DNA from: Opitutia bacterium
GTDB lineage: Bacteria > Verrucomicrobiota > Verrucomicrobiia > Opitutales > Opitutaceae
Direction: 5' to 3'
DNA: 64,000 nt
Assembly: GCA_016187925.1 (NCBI GenBank)
Contig: JACPIS010000001.1
Location: 124,001-188,000 of the forward strand
The translations under genes were made by a program, and so were the position numbers. Below are positions 22,158 through 32,027 of the stretch, in pieces (within the stretch, counting starts at the first letter, position 1; each line of letters begins with the position of its first letter). Below the pieces are notes generated by a model. The model was not told where the DNA came from. It made no database searches and worked only from the letters and a program-made list of their open reading frames with translations.

Positions 22158-22315
22158 AGTTAATGTGGATTGGGAGGCGCACTTTAATCCACCGAAGCCC
22201 AACCCTCGTTACATCTTGACGAAGATTCTCCGACTATTGTGCAAAATGCGCGCAGGTCCCCCGGCGGATCCATGGACTGGAGTTTGGTCCCGAATCTGGA
22301 GTTTCGCCCCGCGAG

Positions 22316-22924
22316 TCACGACGTGACGGCGGGCACGCTTCGCCAGAGGCGCCGGAAGACGAGCAGATGCGTGGCAATGAGGAGCGGCACAAGAAAGCTG
22401 GGGAGAAGGCTGAGCGGAAATTCCAGCATGTGTCGCATCAGGGGGTGACCGCCGATGCCCAGACTGGCGGCGGTGGCGGCTACGAACAAAAGATCGACGA
22501 GCCCGATGATGTTCCAAACCAGAATGGCGTGATGACGGTAAACCCCCGGGATCGGCCCAAGGGCCACCGCCAGAGCAAGGACGGCGACGACGATATCACC
22601 CCAGCCGCCGGTTCGGGCGAATTCCGTGGGCAGCCGGCCGTGTGCACCGACCACCAGAAGCCAGATGCCGAGCAAGCGGAGGAGGTGCAGGAGCACGAGC
22701 ATCCGCAGGTCAATAGTGTCGAGCCAATGACGCAGCGGGGACCAATGGAGGCACGTCAGCAGCAACAGGATTGTCAGCGCGGCAATCAGGCCCGGAATCA
22801 CGGGCATGGGAAGTCGGACGAGCAGTCCTGACCAGCCGATGAAAATGGCGAGGCCGAGCCACGGCCAGATGATGGCGTGGAATTGCCGAGGCGGAGGGCG
22901 GAGGATGGACCGAAGGGGACTCAT
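22316..22924 (-). CDS. polytopic membrane protein of unknown function
   Basis: About 6 hydrophobic segments; ATGA overlap with the stop of the 22921-26754 gene. Confidence 0.7.
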   Translation of the reverse strand: MSPLRSILRPPPRQFHAIIWPWLGLAIFIGWSGLLVRLPMPVIPGLIAALTILLLLTCLHWSPLRHWLDTIDLRMLVLLHLLRLLGIWLLVVGAHGRLPTEFARTGGWGDIVVAVLALAVALGPIPGVYRHHAILVWNIIGLVDLLFVAATAASLGIGGHPLMRHMLEFPLSLLPSFLVPLLIATHLLVFRRLWRSVPAVTS

Positions 22925-25900
22925 TGGGTGGTTTTCTTGGAGAGGGGTGGACGTGAGACTTGTTGCCACCGCCGCAGCAGAGCCGCGGACCCGAGGGTGA
23001 ACAGAAACCAGTAGCTCAGACTGCCGCCGCCACCCGAACCTCCGCTGCTTGGCGGGGGCGCAGTGGCGCCGCCCGGACTTCCGGTGCCGCCAGTGGAGCC
23101 GGAGTTACCAGGAGCAGTGCCTGACCCACTGTTGGGAGGCGCGGCGGTATAGACCAGAGTGGTGACGATTCCCGCCGGCGTGACCCGGCGAATGGCAGCG
23201 TTGCCGGTGTCCGCGACGTAGAGATTGCCAGCGGAGTCCACGGCGAGCGCCTGGGGTTGATTGAACCAAGCGTCGGGGCCGGTGCCGTCCTTGAGGCCGG
23301 AGACTCTGGGCAGGCCGGCGAGCGTGGTGACGACACCAGCGGCCGTGACGCGGCGGATAGTGTTATTGTTCGTGTCGGCGACATAGAGAAGGCCGCTGCT
23401 GTCGAGGGCGATGCCAACCGGGTGGCTGAAAAGTGCGTTGTTGCCGGTGCCGTCCGTGGCGCCGCTGATGCCGGCGAGGCCGGCGAGTGTCGTCGCGGTT
23501 CCATCCGGAGCGACCCGACGGATCGTGTTGTTGTTCGTATCGGCGACATAGACTGCGCCAGCGGCGTCCACGGCGATCCCGGAGGGAAGGTTGAAACGGG
23601 CCGCGCCACCGGTGGCGTCAATGGCGCCACTGTTGCCGGCGGAACCGGCCAAGGTGGTGACTGCTCCGGTGGGTGAGATTTTTCGAAGGGTGTGGTTGGT
23701 GGAGTCCGCAACGTAGAGGTTGCCGCCGGCATCGCGGGCCAATCCGAGCGGCGCAGAGAAGGTGGCGGCGGCGCCGGTGGCGTCGGTGTTGCCGCGGAAC
23801 GTGGCGGAACCGGCGAAGGTGGTGACGGCCCCGTCCGTCCCGATGCGCCGGATGGTGGCATTGGCGGTGTCGGCCACGAACAGCACGCCGGCTGGAGCGA
23901 TCACGGTGCCGCCCGGCTGGTTGAACCGGGCGGCGGCGCCGGTCGCATCGGCGGAACCCGCCGCGCCCGCCGTGCCGGCGAGGACGGATACCTGGGAAGA
24001 GCCGTCCACTTGCTGCAGGGTGTTGGCGGAAGCATCCGCGACGAAGTAGCTGCCGGTGCCGTCAAAGGCGATGGCGGTTGGATGCGGGAAGAAGGCCGGG
24101 ACCACGGTGAGTGTGGCGGCGTTGCTGGTGGCAGTTCCGCCCGCGGTGGTGGCGACGAGGCGGTAGCGGGTGTTGTCACTCGACGCGGTGGCGCCGCCGA
24201 TGGTGAGTGTGCCGGTGCTGACCCCGGAGTAGGTGGAATTGTTGGGGAGGTTGGTCCAAGTGGCCCCGGCGTCAGCGGAAATCTGCCACTGTAGTGCGCC
24301 GGCACTGGCCGTGGCGGTCAGGGTTGCTTCGTGTCCGATGGTGACCGCCTGATTTTGCGGTGACATGGTGATGGTCGGGGCGGCCGGCGTGGGCGGGGGT
24401 GGGGAAGTGGGCGTCGTGGCCGTGCTCGTACTCCAATGGTAGACGGTCATGGAATAGGGCGGGAGTGAGAAATCCTGGGTCGCGGAGAAATCGCCGACCG
24501 TGCGGATGGTGGGAATGACGTTCTCCGCGTCCTCATTGTTGTCAGTGATCCGGGTGGAAGTGAGCTGGCGGATGGTGACATTGCCGGCGGGGGCGTTGGC
24601 GCCGGTGAAGTTGACGGCAAGCGCGGAAGTGCGGTGCAGGTTGAAGACGACGAGCGACCGGCGCCCATCTGGGGCGGCGAAGGCATAGGAGTGCAGGTAG
24701 TGCGCGCTATAGGTGCTCGGAACCTGGTTGATGGGGACCTGCGACCACGTCGGGTCGTCGCCGCGGTGCGTGGTCTGCACGAGGTCGCCCAGGATGGCCT
24801 CGTTGGCGAGCTGCGTGGCGAGGAACGACGGGCGCTTCCGGTTCGTGACCCCGAGGTCGCGGGTGACGCCCCAAATGAAAGCCCAGTTGCTGCCGTTTTG
24901 GAACTCGTAACCGCCCAGAGCGAAGAGGCACTGGTCGCGGATCTTCAGGTCGCGCAGTTTCATGAGCATATCGTTGGCGACGGCGAGGCCGGCGCCGAGG
25001 CTCGGGGTAAGGGCGGTGAGCGCGGCTTGCGAGGTGCCGATCTGTCCACGCGTGACGTTGATGTTGCCCTCGTAGATCGCAAGCGGCACACGATGCGCGG
25101 AACCCTGGAGACCCTGGTAGTCGGCGGCCAGGTAACCGGTTTTGTTGAAGTATTCCGACTGGGCGAAGAGCGGTGCGAACAGTTCCTCATCATTGGCGAA
25201 GCTGTCGACCGAGGTGTAGAAGTAGCCGTCGACCGCCACGACATCGTGGTTGGTCGAGGCGTTATGGATGTTCATCAACCGGGCGGTTTCGACGCTGTGC
25301 GCGCCGAGCACGAACTCGAACTTCGCGCTGGAGAAATACGGGGAGTTGCGTGCGGCACCGAAGATTTCACTGGCGCGGTTGCCGTAGGTGTTGGCGAAGC
25401 CCATCACGCCACCGAGGTAGGTGGGACCATTCCAGGCCTCGTTGCCGAATTCGATGTGGATGCGCGAGAATACCTCCGTCCATGGCGTCGGGTGGCCGCG
25501 GGCGGCGCGGCGTCCGCCGTAGGGCGTGCCGGCGCCGCCGCCGAGATACTCCATGAGGTTCGCCATCTCCTGGGTCGTGAAGATCACCGGAATGACGATC
25601 CAGGGCTCGGCTCCGAGGTGTTCGCACAACTCAAGAAACTCATGGTAGCCATACTGGATCTGGTTTTGCGACGTGGCGAAGGCACTGTAGCCCGCGCGCC
25701 GCCGGGCGTGCATCGGCGCGAGCTGGTTGTCGAGCGATTCGCCGAGGCACTCCTGCCAGCCGCGCAGAATGCCCGGCTGGTAGAGGCGCAGCGCGCTCAC
25801 GACCGCATCGCGGAAGGCGGTCGGGTTGGCGGGGTCGCTGTCGGTCTGGACGAATGACACGTCGTCAAGCAGGACGTCGAACGTGCCGGTGAGGGTGAAC

Positions 25901-26754
25901 TGAAGTGAAATGATGCCGCGGGCGCTGCCGTCCTCGGTGGCCGTGAACTCCGTCGTGTGCGTCGTCCAGGTCGTTGCCAACGGCAGGTTGGCGGTGTGCA
26001 GCGTTGTGTTGCCACGCCGCACGCTGATCCCGAGTGAGACCGCGCCGCCGAGTGACTTGGCCTTGAAGGTGACGCGGTGGCGGCCGTTGAGCTGGATGAA
26101 GGAGATGCCCGGACTGAGCGCATTGTCGAACACGTTGCTGAGCTGCACCTGGGCGTTGGCACCGGTGGAGGCGGCGTGCAAGGCCTGGCGCCCGGGAGTG
26201 TCGGCGGGATGGTCCGCGAACTCGGCCGTGATGGCGGCGTTGCTCAGGTTGGCCTGCCACCCGGTGGCGGGACTGTCGGCGGGCTGCATGCGCAGGATGA
26301 ACTGGTCGCCCGCCCCGACGGCGAGGCCGCTGGCATCGAACCCGAAGGTGGAACCGACACTGGACTGCCCGACGGGGGCGCGGGTGAAGCTTGCGATGGT
26401 GCCTGTGCGGCCCTTGGCCGCGCCCCACACACATTCATAGGTCGCGCCGTTCCAGAAACCGTCCGGCCACTGGGTCGAGGCGCTGTCGTCGGTGAACCCC
26501 GTGGCGGTGCCGCTGGCCGCGCGGATGGCCGACTGATAAGTCAGCCCCTCGAAACCCGGATTCCTGAAAGCGAGCTCCTTCATCATCAACCGGGAGTCAT
26601 AGGTGGTGTGAAACGACAGGTTCATGCCGAAGCGTTTCACGCTGGACGTCACGGGGGTGGAGCCCACGTCGATGGTCGTGGCGGCAGGCAGGGCGAGGGT
26701 GGCCGTCGCCAGCAGGGTCGGAATGGAGAGAAGGAGGCGGGAGAGAGGAGGCAT
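22921..26754 (-). CDS. large secreted protein: carbohydrate-binding region, clan GH-A-like glycosidase (arabinofuranosidase-like), Ig-like domain, NHL beta-propeller, GlyGly-CTERM-like tail
   Basis: Signal peptide; IHIEFGNEAWNG and PLAIYEGNIN; six NHL-type repeats (FVADTANATIRRIGTDG, YVADTNNNTIRRV); C-terminus SGGSGGGGSLSYWFLFTLGSAALLRRWQQ. Confidence 0.75.
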   Translation of the reverse strand: MPPLSRLLLSIPTLLATATLALPAATTIDVGSTPVTSSVKRFGMNLSFHTTYDSRLMMKELAFRNPGFEGLTYQSAIRAASGTATGFTDDSASTQWPDGFWNGATYECVWGAAKGRTGTIASFTRAPVGQSSVGSTFGFDASGLAVGAGDQFILRMQPADSPATGWQANLSNAAITAEFADHPADTPGRQALHAASTGANAQVQLSNVFDNALSPGISFIQLNGRHRVTFKAKSLGGAVSLGISVRRGNTTLHTANLPLATTWTTHTTEFTATEDGSARGIISLQFTLTGTFDVLLDDVSFVQTDSDPANPTAFRDAVVSALRLYQPGILRGWQECLGESLDNQLAPMHARRRAGYSAFATSQNQIQYGYHEFLELCEHLGAEPWIVIPVIFTTQEMANLMEYLGGGAGTPYGGRRAARGHPTPWTEVFSRIHIEFGNEAWNGPTYLGGVMGFANTYGNRASEIFGAARNSPYFSSAKFEFVLGAHSVETARLMNIHNASTNHDVVAVDGYFYTSVDSFANDEELFAPLFAQSEYFNKTGYLAADYQGLQGSAHRVPLAIYEGNINVTRGQIGTSQAALTALTPSLGAGLAVANDMLMKLRDLKIRDQCLFALGGYEFQNGSNWAFIWGVTRDLGVTNRKRPSFLATQLANEAILGDLVQTTHRGDDPTWSQVPINQVPSTYSAHYLHSYAFAAPDGRRSLVVFNLHRTSALAVNFTGANAPAGNVTIRQLTSTRITDNNEDAENVIPTIRTVGDFSATQDFSLPPYSMTVYHWSTSTATTPTSPPPPTPAAPTITMSPQNQAVTIGHEATLTATASAGALQWQISADAGATWTNLPNNSTYSGVSTGTLTIGGATASSDNTRYRLVATTAGGTATSNAATLTVVPAFFPHPTAIAFDGTGSYFVADASANTLQQVDGSSQVSVLAGTAGAAGSADATGAAARFNQPGGTVIAPAGVLFVADTANATIRRIGTDGAVTTFAGSATFRGNTDATGAAATFSAPLGLARDAGGNLYVADSTNHTLRKISPTGAVTTLAGSAGNSGAIDATGGAARFNLPSGIAVDAAGAVYVADTNNNTIRRVAPDGTATTLAGLAGISGATDGTGNNALFSHPVGIALDSSGLLYVADTNNNTIRRVTAAGVVTTLAGLPRVSGLKDGTGPDAWFNQPQALAVDSAGNLYVADTGNAAIRRVTPAGIVTTLVYTAAPPNSGSGTAPGNSGSTGGTGSPGGATAPPPSSGGSGGGGSLSYWFLFTLGSAALLRRWQQVSRPPLSKKTTQ
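23120..24060 (-). repeat. tandem coding repeats (about 162-168 bp per unit) encoding NHL propeller blades
   Basis: Recurring GTxTCxGCGACxTAGAG-type segments near 23205, 23373, 23535, 23703, 23868, 24033. Confidence 0.7.
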
Positions 26755-26818
26755 GGGGGACAAGGGCGGCGCGGACGCACCGTCACTCTCCCATGCGCAA
26801 CCACCCCCACGGAGGGGA

Positions 26819-29692
26819 TCAACGATTTGCTCCCGTCCTCGCGGAATCCGCGGGAGACCGTTCCGCCGCCACGCGGCGGTCTCGCCAGCGCGCCGCCTCG
26901 GTCGCCTGGCCGCGCGCGGCATAGCATTTTTCCAGACGCAGAACGGCATCCCTCCATTGGATCCCCAGTGGGGAGCCGTCTGGCGCGTCCGTCGGGCGCA
27001 GCTCACGTTCGGCGGACAACAGCAGCACTTCGGCCTCGGCGTAGCGGGCCTGGCCGGCCAGGGCGTCGCCGAGCAGGCTGTCGGCGACGGGGGTCCGCCA
27101 GAAATTCGGTTCGGTGCGATGGTGCGCCGGCACGGTCAGGCGCAGATTCTGTTCGGCGTCGGCCCAATGGCTCTGTTGCAATTGGGATGCCGCCAGCTCG
27201 TCGCGGGCGATCAGGGTCTCGTGGTGCTCTGGGCCCAGCAACCGGTCCCGGAGCTGAGTTGCCTCAGCGAGGACGGGTTCCGCTTCCGCGAGGCGCCCGG
27301 CCAGGCGGAGGGAAACCCCGATGCCAAGCAGCGAGGCCGCGATGTCGGGGTGGTTGTCCGATCCCCATGTCCGGCGACGGGTGGCAAGGATGCGCCGGTG
27401 GAGTTCGATCGCCTCCGCATACCGGCCTTGGATCTGCTGCAGGTAGGCGAGGGAAGTCCAGGCGCCAAGGGTGATCGGGTGCTCCGGGCCGAGTGCCTGT
27501 TGCAACGACTGCGCCTCGCGTTCAACCAAGGCGGCCGCATCGGCGTAACGTCCGAGGTCCTGATAGACTGTCGCCAGGCCGGCGAGGGCGGTGAGAGTGT
27601 CGGGGTGATCCGCTCCGAGGGAGCGGGTGCGCAGTGCGATCAACCGATGGTTCAGTTGTTCGGACTCCGGGTAGCGGCCAATGGAGCGGTAGATGGCGGC
27701 AAGGGTGCTCATCACCTCAAGCGTGGCGGGGTTCTCCGCTCCCAGGGTCTTTTCGAGCCCGACCAGCGCCCTTGTTCCGCAGTCGAGGGCGAGGTCGAAC
27801 TGTCGCGCCTCCCGATGCACGAGGGCAAGGGATTGCCAGGCGCCAAAAGTGTTCGGGTGAGCGGGTCCGTTTCGGGCCAGCCGCGTGACGAGTGCGTGTC
27901 GCGCCAGCTGTTCGGCTTCGACGCTCTTCTTTTGTCCCGCGAGGCATACCGCCAGGATTTGCTCAAGGTGAACCACGAGGGGAGACTCCGCGCCCTGGGT
28001 GCGCCTGATCCGCGCCAAGGTGGATCGCAACAGCGCTTCCGCCTCGGGCCCGCGGTTCAGGCGGGACAGAGTCCAGACCAAACCATCGGTCGCCCGCAGC
28101 GATTCGTCGTCATCGGGCAGGCCGGCCTTCGTCCGCAAGGCCAGAGACTGTGCATAGTGTTTCCGGGCCGAGTCGAAGTCCCCCAGAGTTTGGTAATCGG
28201 CGGCGAGGGTGGCGTGGAGGGCCGAGGCCACCGCTGGTTGGTCGGGGAAGCGGAGGGTGATCCGTTCGCCGGCCTGATCGAGCACACCGCGCCAACGCAG
28301 GTCCCAGATCGGCTGCGCGTGTTGAGAGGCGGGCCCGAGCAGGTCTTCCTGCAGGAACGCGGCCATACGCCGGCTGGCCGCAGCTTCCGTCTGCGCCTGG
28401 GCATTGGCGCGCCGGGCGAGCCAGGCCAGGCGCAGGCTGACCGCGGTGGCGGTGGCCAGCAGGATGACACTGACCAACACCACGGCGCTCGTGGCCTGGT
28501 GGCGACGGATGAAACGGGCGAGGATGTAGAGCCGGCCGGGCGGGCGAGCCTCGACCGGCAGATGCTCGAGATGCCGGCGGATATCAGCCGCGAGATTTCC
28601 GGCCGTGGCGTATCGCCGCGCCGGTTCCTTCTCCAGGCAGCGGAGCATGATCCAGTCCAAATCTCCGGCGAGGGCCCGCACCAGCGCTTTGGGGGCAAGG
28701 TCGCGTTGCCCGGCGAGGCGCGTGCCTTCGTCCGCGGAAAGCAGGCGCAGGGTTGAAGAGGGAAGGCCGGGCGGATCCTCGCGCAATTGCCGGAGAAACT
28801 CAGTGGAACTGGTCGGGCTGAACGGCAGCCGCCCCGTGAGCAGCTCATGCAACAGCACGCCGAGACTGTAGATGTCGGAACGGGTATCGACGGCGTGTCC
28901 GGTGGATTCGGATTGTTCGGGGCTCACATAGCCGAGAGTGCCGATGAATGTTCCGTAGGCGGTGGTGAGTGTCTGATCGGCCAGCCGGCCGGTGACAGCC
29001 TTGGCGACGCCAAAGTCGATCACCTTGGGCTGCGGTTTGGACACATCATGGACCACCAAGATGTTGGAGGGCTTGAGATCGCGGTGAATGACCCCTTTCT
29101 GGTGGGCGTGCTCGACCGCTTCGCAGACCGCGAGAAACAGCCCGAGGCGGGCGGACAAGGTAAGCCGGTGCGTGTCGCAGTAAGTGGTGATTTTCGTTCC
29201 TGCGACCAGTTCCATGACGAAATACGGCCGGCCGGCGGCGGTGGTGCCGGCGTCATACACCCGGGCGATGCCCGGATGGTCGAGGAGGGCCAGTGCCTGG
29301 CGTTCAGTGGCGAAGCGGGTGATGACTTCCTGCGTGTCCATGCCCAGCTTGATGACCTTGAGGGCGACCTGGCGCCGCAACGGTCTGGTTTGCTCGGCGC
29401 GGAAAACCACGCCCCAGCCGCCTTCGCCCAGGGATTCTCTCAAGATGTAATGGTCGATGTGCACCCCCGGGCCGAGGTGGCCAACGGGGGTGGGTTCCCG
29501 GATGATCGGGGTGTTCAGAAACTCACCGGCCGAATCATGTGCGGCGAGCAGGGTTGTGAGGCGTCGGGCGAGCCCGGGCGGGGCCGAACGGGCGAGGAAC
29601 CCGGCGCGTTCCCCGAAAGGAAGCGCGAGCGCGGCATGAAAGAGTTCCTCCTCGGAATCACTGCTGGGATCGGTTTGTGGCGCGGGGCCCAT
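26819..29692 (-). CDS. transmembrane Ser/Thr protein kinase with C-terminal TPR repeats
   Basis: GEGGWGVVFRAEQ, HRDLKPSNILV, DFGVAKA, SPEQ; one TM helix; repeated TPR units. Confidence 0.92.
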   Translation of the reverse strand: MGPAPQTDPSSDSEEELFHAALALPFGERAGFLARSAPPGLARRLTTLLAAHDSAGEFLNTPIIREPTPVGHLGPGVHIDHYILRESLGEGGWGVVFRAEQTRPLRRQVALKVIKLGMDTQEVITRFATERQALALLDHPGIARVYDAGTTAAGRPYFVMELVAGTKITTYCDTHRLTLSARLGLFLAVCEAVEHAHQKGVIHRDLKPSNILVVHDVSKPQPKVIDFGVAKAVTGRLADQTLTTAYGTFIGTLGYVSPEQSESTGHAVDTRSDIYSLGVLLHELLTGRLPFSPTSSTEFLRQLREDPPGLPSSTLRLLSADEGTRLAGQRDLAPKALVRALAGDLDWIMLRCLEKEPARRYATAGNLAADIRRHLEHLPVEARPPGRLYILARFIRRHQATSAVVLVSVILLATATAVSLRLAWLARRANAQAQTEAAASRRMAAFLQEDLLGPASQHAQPIWDLRWRGVLDQAGERITLRFPDQPAVASALHATLAADYQTLGDFDSARKHYAQSLALRTKAGLPDDDESLRATDGLVWTLSRLNRGPEAEALLRSTLARIRRTQGAESPLVVHLEQILAVCLAGQKKSVEAEQLARHALVTRLARNGPAHPNTFGAWQSLALVHREARQFDLALDCGTRALVGLEKTLGAENPATLEVMSTLAAIYRSIGRYPESEQLNHRLIALRTRSLGADHPDTLTALAGLATVYQDLGRYADAAALVEREAQSLQQALGPEHPITLGAWTSLAYLQQIQGRYAEAIELHRRILATRRRTWGSDNHPDIAASLLGIGVSLRLAGRLAEAEPVLAEATQLRDRLLGPEHHETLIARDELAASQLQQSHWADAEQNLRLTVPAHHRTEPNFWRTPVADSLLGDALAGQARYAEAEVLLLSAERELRPTDAPDGSPLGIQWRDAVLRLEKCYAARGQATEAARWRDRRVAAERSPADSARTGANR

Positions 29693-29708
29693 GACGAGAC
29701 ATGCGCAA

Positions 29709-30263
29709 TCACGGCGCGCCGGGGGATCGGGCGGATTGCAATTCCGCGTGCAAACAGGCCCGCGCATAACTCCACCAACGCTTGGCCGTCGGTTCGGAGA
29801 TGCCGAGGACGCGAGCGGCCTCCTCCAGAGTGAGCCCGCCGAAGTAGCGTAGTTTCACCAGTTCCGCCTTGCGCGGCTGACGGGTGGCAAGGCGGGCCAG
29901 GGCTTCGTCCAACCGGACGAGCAGATCGGGGTCGGCATCCGCGTCGGGGGCCAGAAAGGCCTCGTTGAACTCAACCCGGGGGATGCCGCCTCCGCGGCGG
30001 AGCGCCGAGCGGCGCCGCGCCCGATCAATGAGGATCCGCCGCATCGCCTCGGCGGCCGCGCCGAAGAAATGGGCGCGGTTTTCCCAGTCGGGCTGCTTTT
30101 CCCCGCCCAGCCGGAGCCAAGCCTCATGCACCAAGGCCGTGGGTTGGAGCGTCACGCAAGAGCTTTCCCGAGCCATCCGGCCGGCGGCGAGACGCCGCAA
30201 TTCCTGGTAAATCTCCTGCGTGAGCTTGAGCGGATCGGAGGGCAAGATGGATTCGTCGGACAT
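29709..30263 (-). CDS. ECF-type RNA polymerase sigma factor
   Basis: LVHEAWLRLGG, AEAMRRILIDRARRR, LVKLRYFGGLTLEEAARVLGISEPTAKRWWSYARACL. Confidence 0.9.
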   Translation of the reverse strand: MSDESILPSDPLKLTQEIYQELRRLAAGRMARESSCVTLQPTALVHEAWLRLGGEKQPDWENRAHFFGAAAEAMRRILIDRARRRSALRRGGGIPRVEFNEAFLAPDADADPDLLVRLDEALARLATRQPRKAELVKLRYFGGLTLEEAARVLGISEPTAKRWWSYARACLHAELQSARSPGAP

Positions 30264-30282
30264 CGCGTCGTCTCCCGCCGGT

Positions 30283-31272
30283 TCACTTCTGCGGCTTCGC
30301 GAGCAGCAGCTGGGCGTTCAGGCCCATGTGTTTTTCGGAGAACTGGTCGTTTTCGCCGGCTTGGCGGAGGAGGCGCTGGACCATGCCCATCTTGGCGTCG
30401 AGATCGTCGACCTTGGCCACGAAGACGGCCTCGGGCGTGGCGGCCATGACGGCGGCGCCCCATTCGAGTTCGCCCTGATGGCTGAGGACGATGTGTTCGA
30501 GACGTTCGAGCAGGTCGGAGGGCAGCTTGGCCTTGATGCCGGCCTTGCGCACGAGCTGGTAACCAAGCACGACGTGCCCCTGCAACAGGCCGCGGCGGCT
30601 GCGCATCGTGACGAGGTCGCCCTCGTATTCGATGACCTTGCCGGTGTCGTGGACGAGGATGCCGGCCATTGCGAGGTCGGCGTCGACTTCGGGGTAGAGG
30701 GGGAGGAGCGCTTTGGCCGCGCGCGCCATGTGCGTCGTGTGCTCGAGCAGGCCGTGCCGGTAGGCGTGGTGCATGGCAACGGCGGCGGGAGCGGTCCGGA
30801 ACGACTCGCCGATCTCGTCGAACAAACTCTGCACGGTGGCACGCAGTTCGGCATGCTGGATCGAGGCGATGTGTTGTTGGAACTCCGCCCAGAGCGCGTC
30901 GGCGTCTTCCGGGGCGGTCTCGACCAGGTTGGCCAACAAGGATGAACCGGCCAGCTGGTCGGGCGAGATGGCCTCGGCGCGCTGCAGGCGCGGCGAGAAG
31001 CGGTCCTGAAAATACTCGACCTTGCCCTCGACGCGCACGACGGTGCCCTCGCGGGCGGTCTTGAAGAGATCGAAGTGCGGGCTGTCGCCGAAGACGTTTG
31101 CGCTGAAGTTGCCGGTCTTGTCGCCGAGGTCGACGGTCAGGAAGGCGTTGCCGTTCTTCGCGGTCTTGGCGGTGGTGCGCTTGACGAGGAGGACGCTGGA
31201 GAAGGTGTCGCCGCCATCGCGGTTGAGGGCCTTGAGGTCGCGGACGGTGAGCGGGGAGTTGAAATCAGCCAT
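30283..31272 (-). CDS. YhaM-like 3'-5' exoribonuclease (OB-fold plus HD domain)
   Basis: N-terminal OB-fold, HD region HGLLEHTTHMARAA...AGILVHDTGKV. Confidence 0.82.
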   Translation of the reverse strand: MADFNSPLTVRDLKALNRDGGDTFSSVLLVKRTTAKTAKNGNAFLTVDLGDKTGNFSANVFGDSPHFDLFKTAREGTVVRVEGKVEYFQDRFSPRLQRAEAISPDQLAGSSLLANLVETAPEDADALWAEFQQHIASIQHAELRATVQSLFDEIGESFRTAPAAVAMHHAYRHGLLEHTTHMARAAKALLPLYPEVDADLAMAGILVHDTGKVIEYEGDLVTMRSRRGLLQGHVVLGYQLVRKAGIKAKLPSDLLERLEHIVLSHQGELEWGAAVMAATPEAVFVAKVDDLDAKMGMVQRLLRQAGENDQFSEKHMGLNAQLLLAKPQK

Positions 31273-31363
31273 GGTGTTGAGTGAAGGGAGGAAGGCGGCG
31301 GAAACCCGCCTTCACTCTTGCGAGTTACGGCGAGGCGCGTCCAGCGGCTTCGCCGCCGGCGAG

Positions 31364-31915
31364 TCAGCCATATTTTTTGACGAGCGAAGTGAAGGCCCGG
31401 AAGAAAGGATGGCGCGCGTCGTTCAGCAGCGCGTAGAACACGGTCTCGGACGGCAGCAGGTGGCAGCCGGCCTTGGCGAGCGCGGCCAACGCGGTGGTGG
31501 CGTCGTCCGCGCGGCGCGCGCCCACGCAGTCGGTCAGGATGGTGACTTGGTAATCGTTGCGCAGGGCGTCGATGGCCGTCTGGTAGACGCACACCGGCGC
31601 CTCGATGCCGCAGATGATGAGGTGCTCCGCCCCGATCTCCTGCAGGCGGCGCTTGATGCGCTCGTCGCCGAAGGCCGAGAAAGCGTCCTTGCCCATGCTC
31701 TCGGGCTTGGGCGCGAGGGCGAGCAGCTCCGGGGTGGTGCGGCCGAGCTTGGCCGGCACCTGCTCGGTGAACAGCACCGGCAGACCGAGCCCGTGCGCCG
31801 ATTCGAGGGCGAAGGCGCAGCGGAGCTGGACGCGGGCGGCCCCGGGAATGGCGGCCATGAACGCGGGCTGCATGTCGATGCAGAGCAAAAGCGTGTCGGG
31901 AGTGGCGCGGCTCAT
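31364..31915 (-). CDS. isochorismatase-family hydrolase
   Basis: LLCIDMQPAF...GIEAPVCVYQTAIDAL. Confidence 0.85.
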   Translation of the reverse strand: MSRATPDTLLLCIDMQPAFMAAIPGAARVQLRCAFALESAHGLGLPVLFTEQVPAKLGRTTPELLALAPKPESMGKDAFSAFGDERIKRRLQEIGAEHLIICGIEAPVCVYQTAIDALRNDYQVTILTDCVGARRADDATTALAALAKAGCHLLPSETVFYALLNDARHPFFRAFTSLVKKYG

Positions 31916-32027
31916 GCCGGTAATCTCTGCCTGACCGGGCCACGGGACAACTTGTTTTTCACGCACAGGCGACGCGGGGATTTGGGCTAGCCATCGCCCG
32001 CCCGCGGGCTAAACAGGAGGTTCGTCC

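Noticed and set aside
23120-24060. Regularly spaced repeats that could suggest a CRISPR or satellite array
   Set aside because: Units are in frame, about 162-168 bp and degenerate, encoding NHL propeller blades; not CRISPR.
24634-25857. 407-aa plus-strand ORF opposite the secreted glycosidase
   Set aside because: Antisense shadow ORF, no start context or domain evidence.
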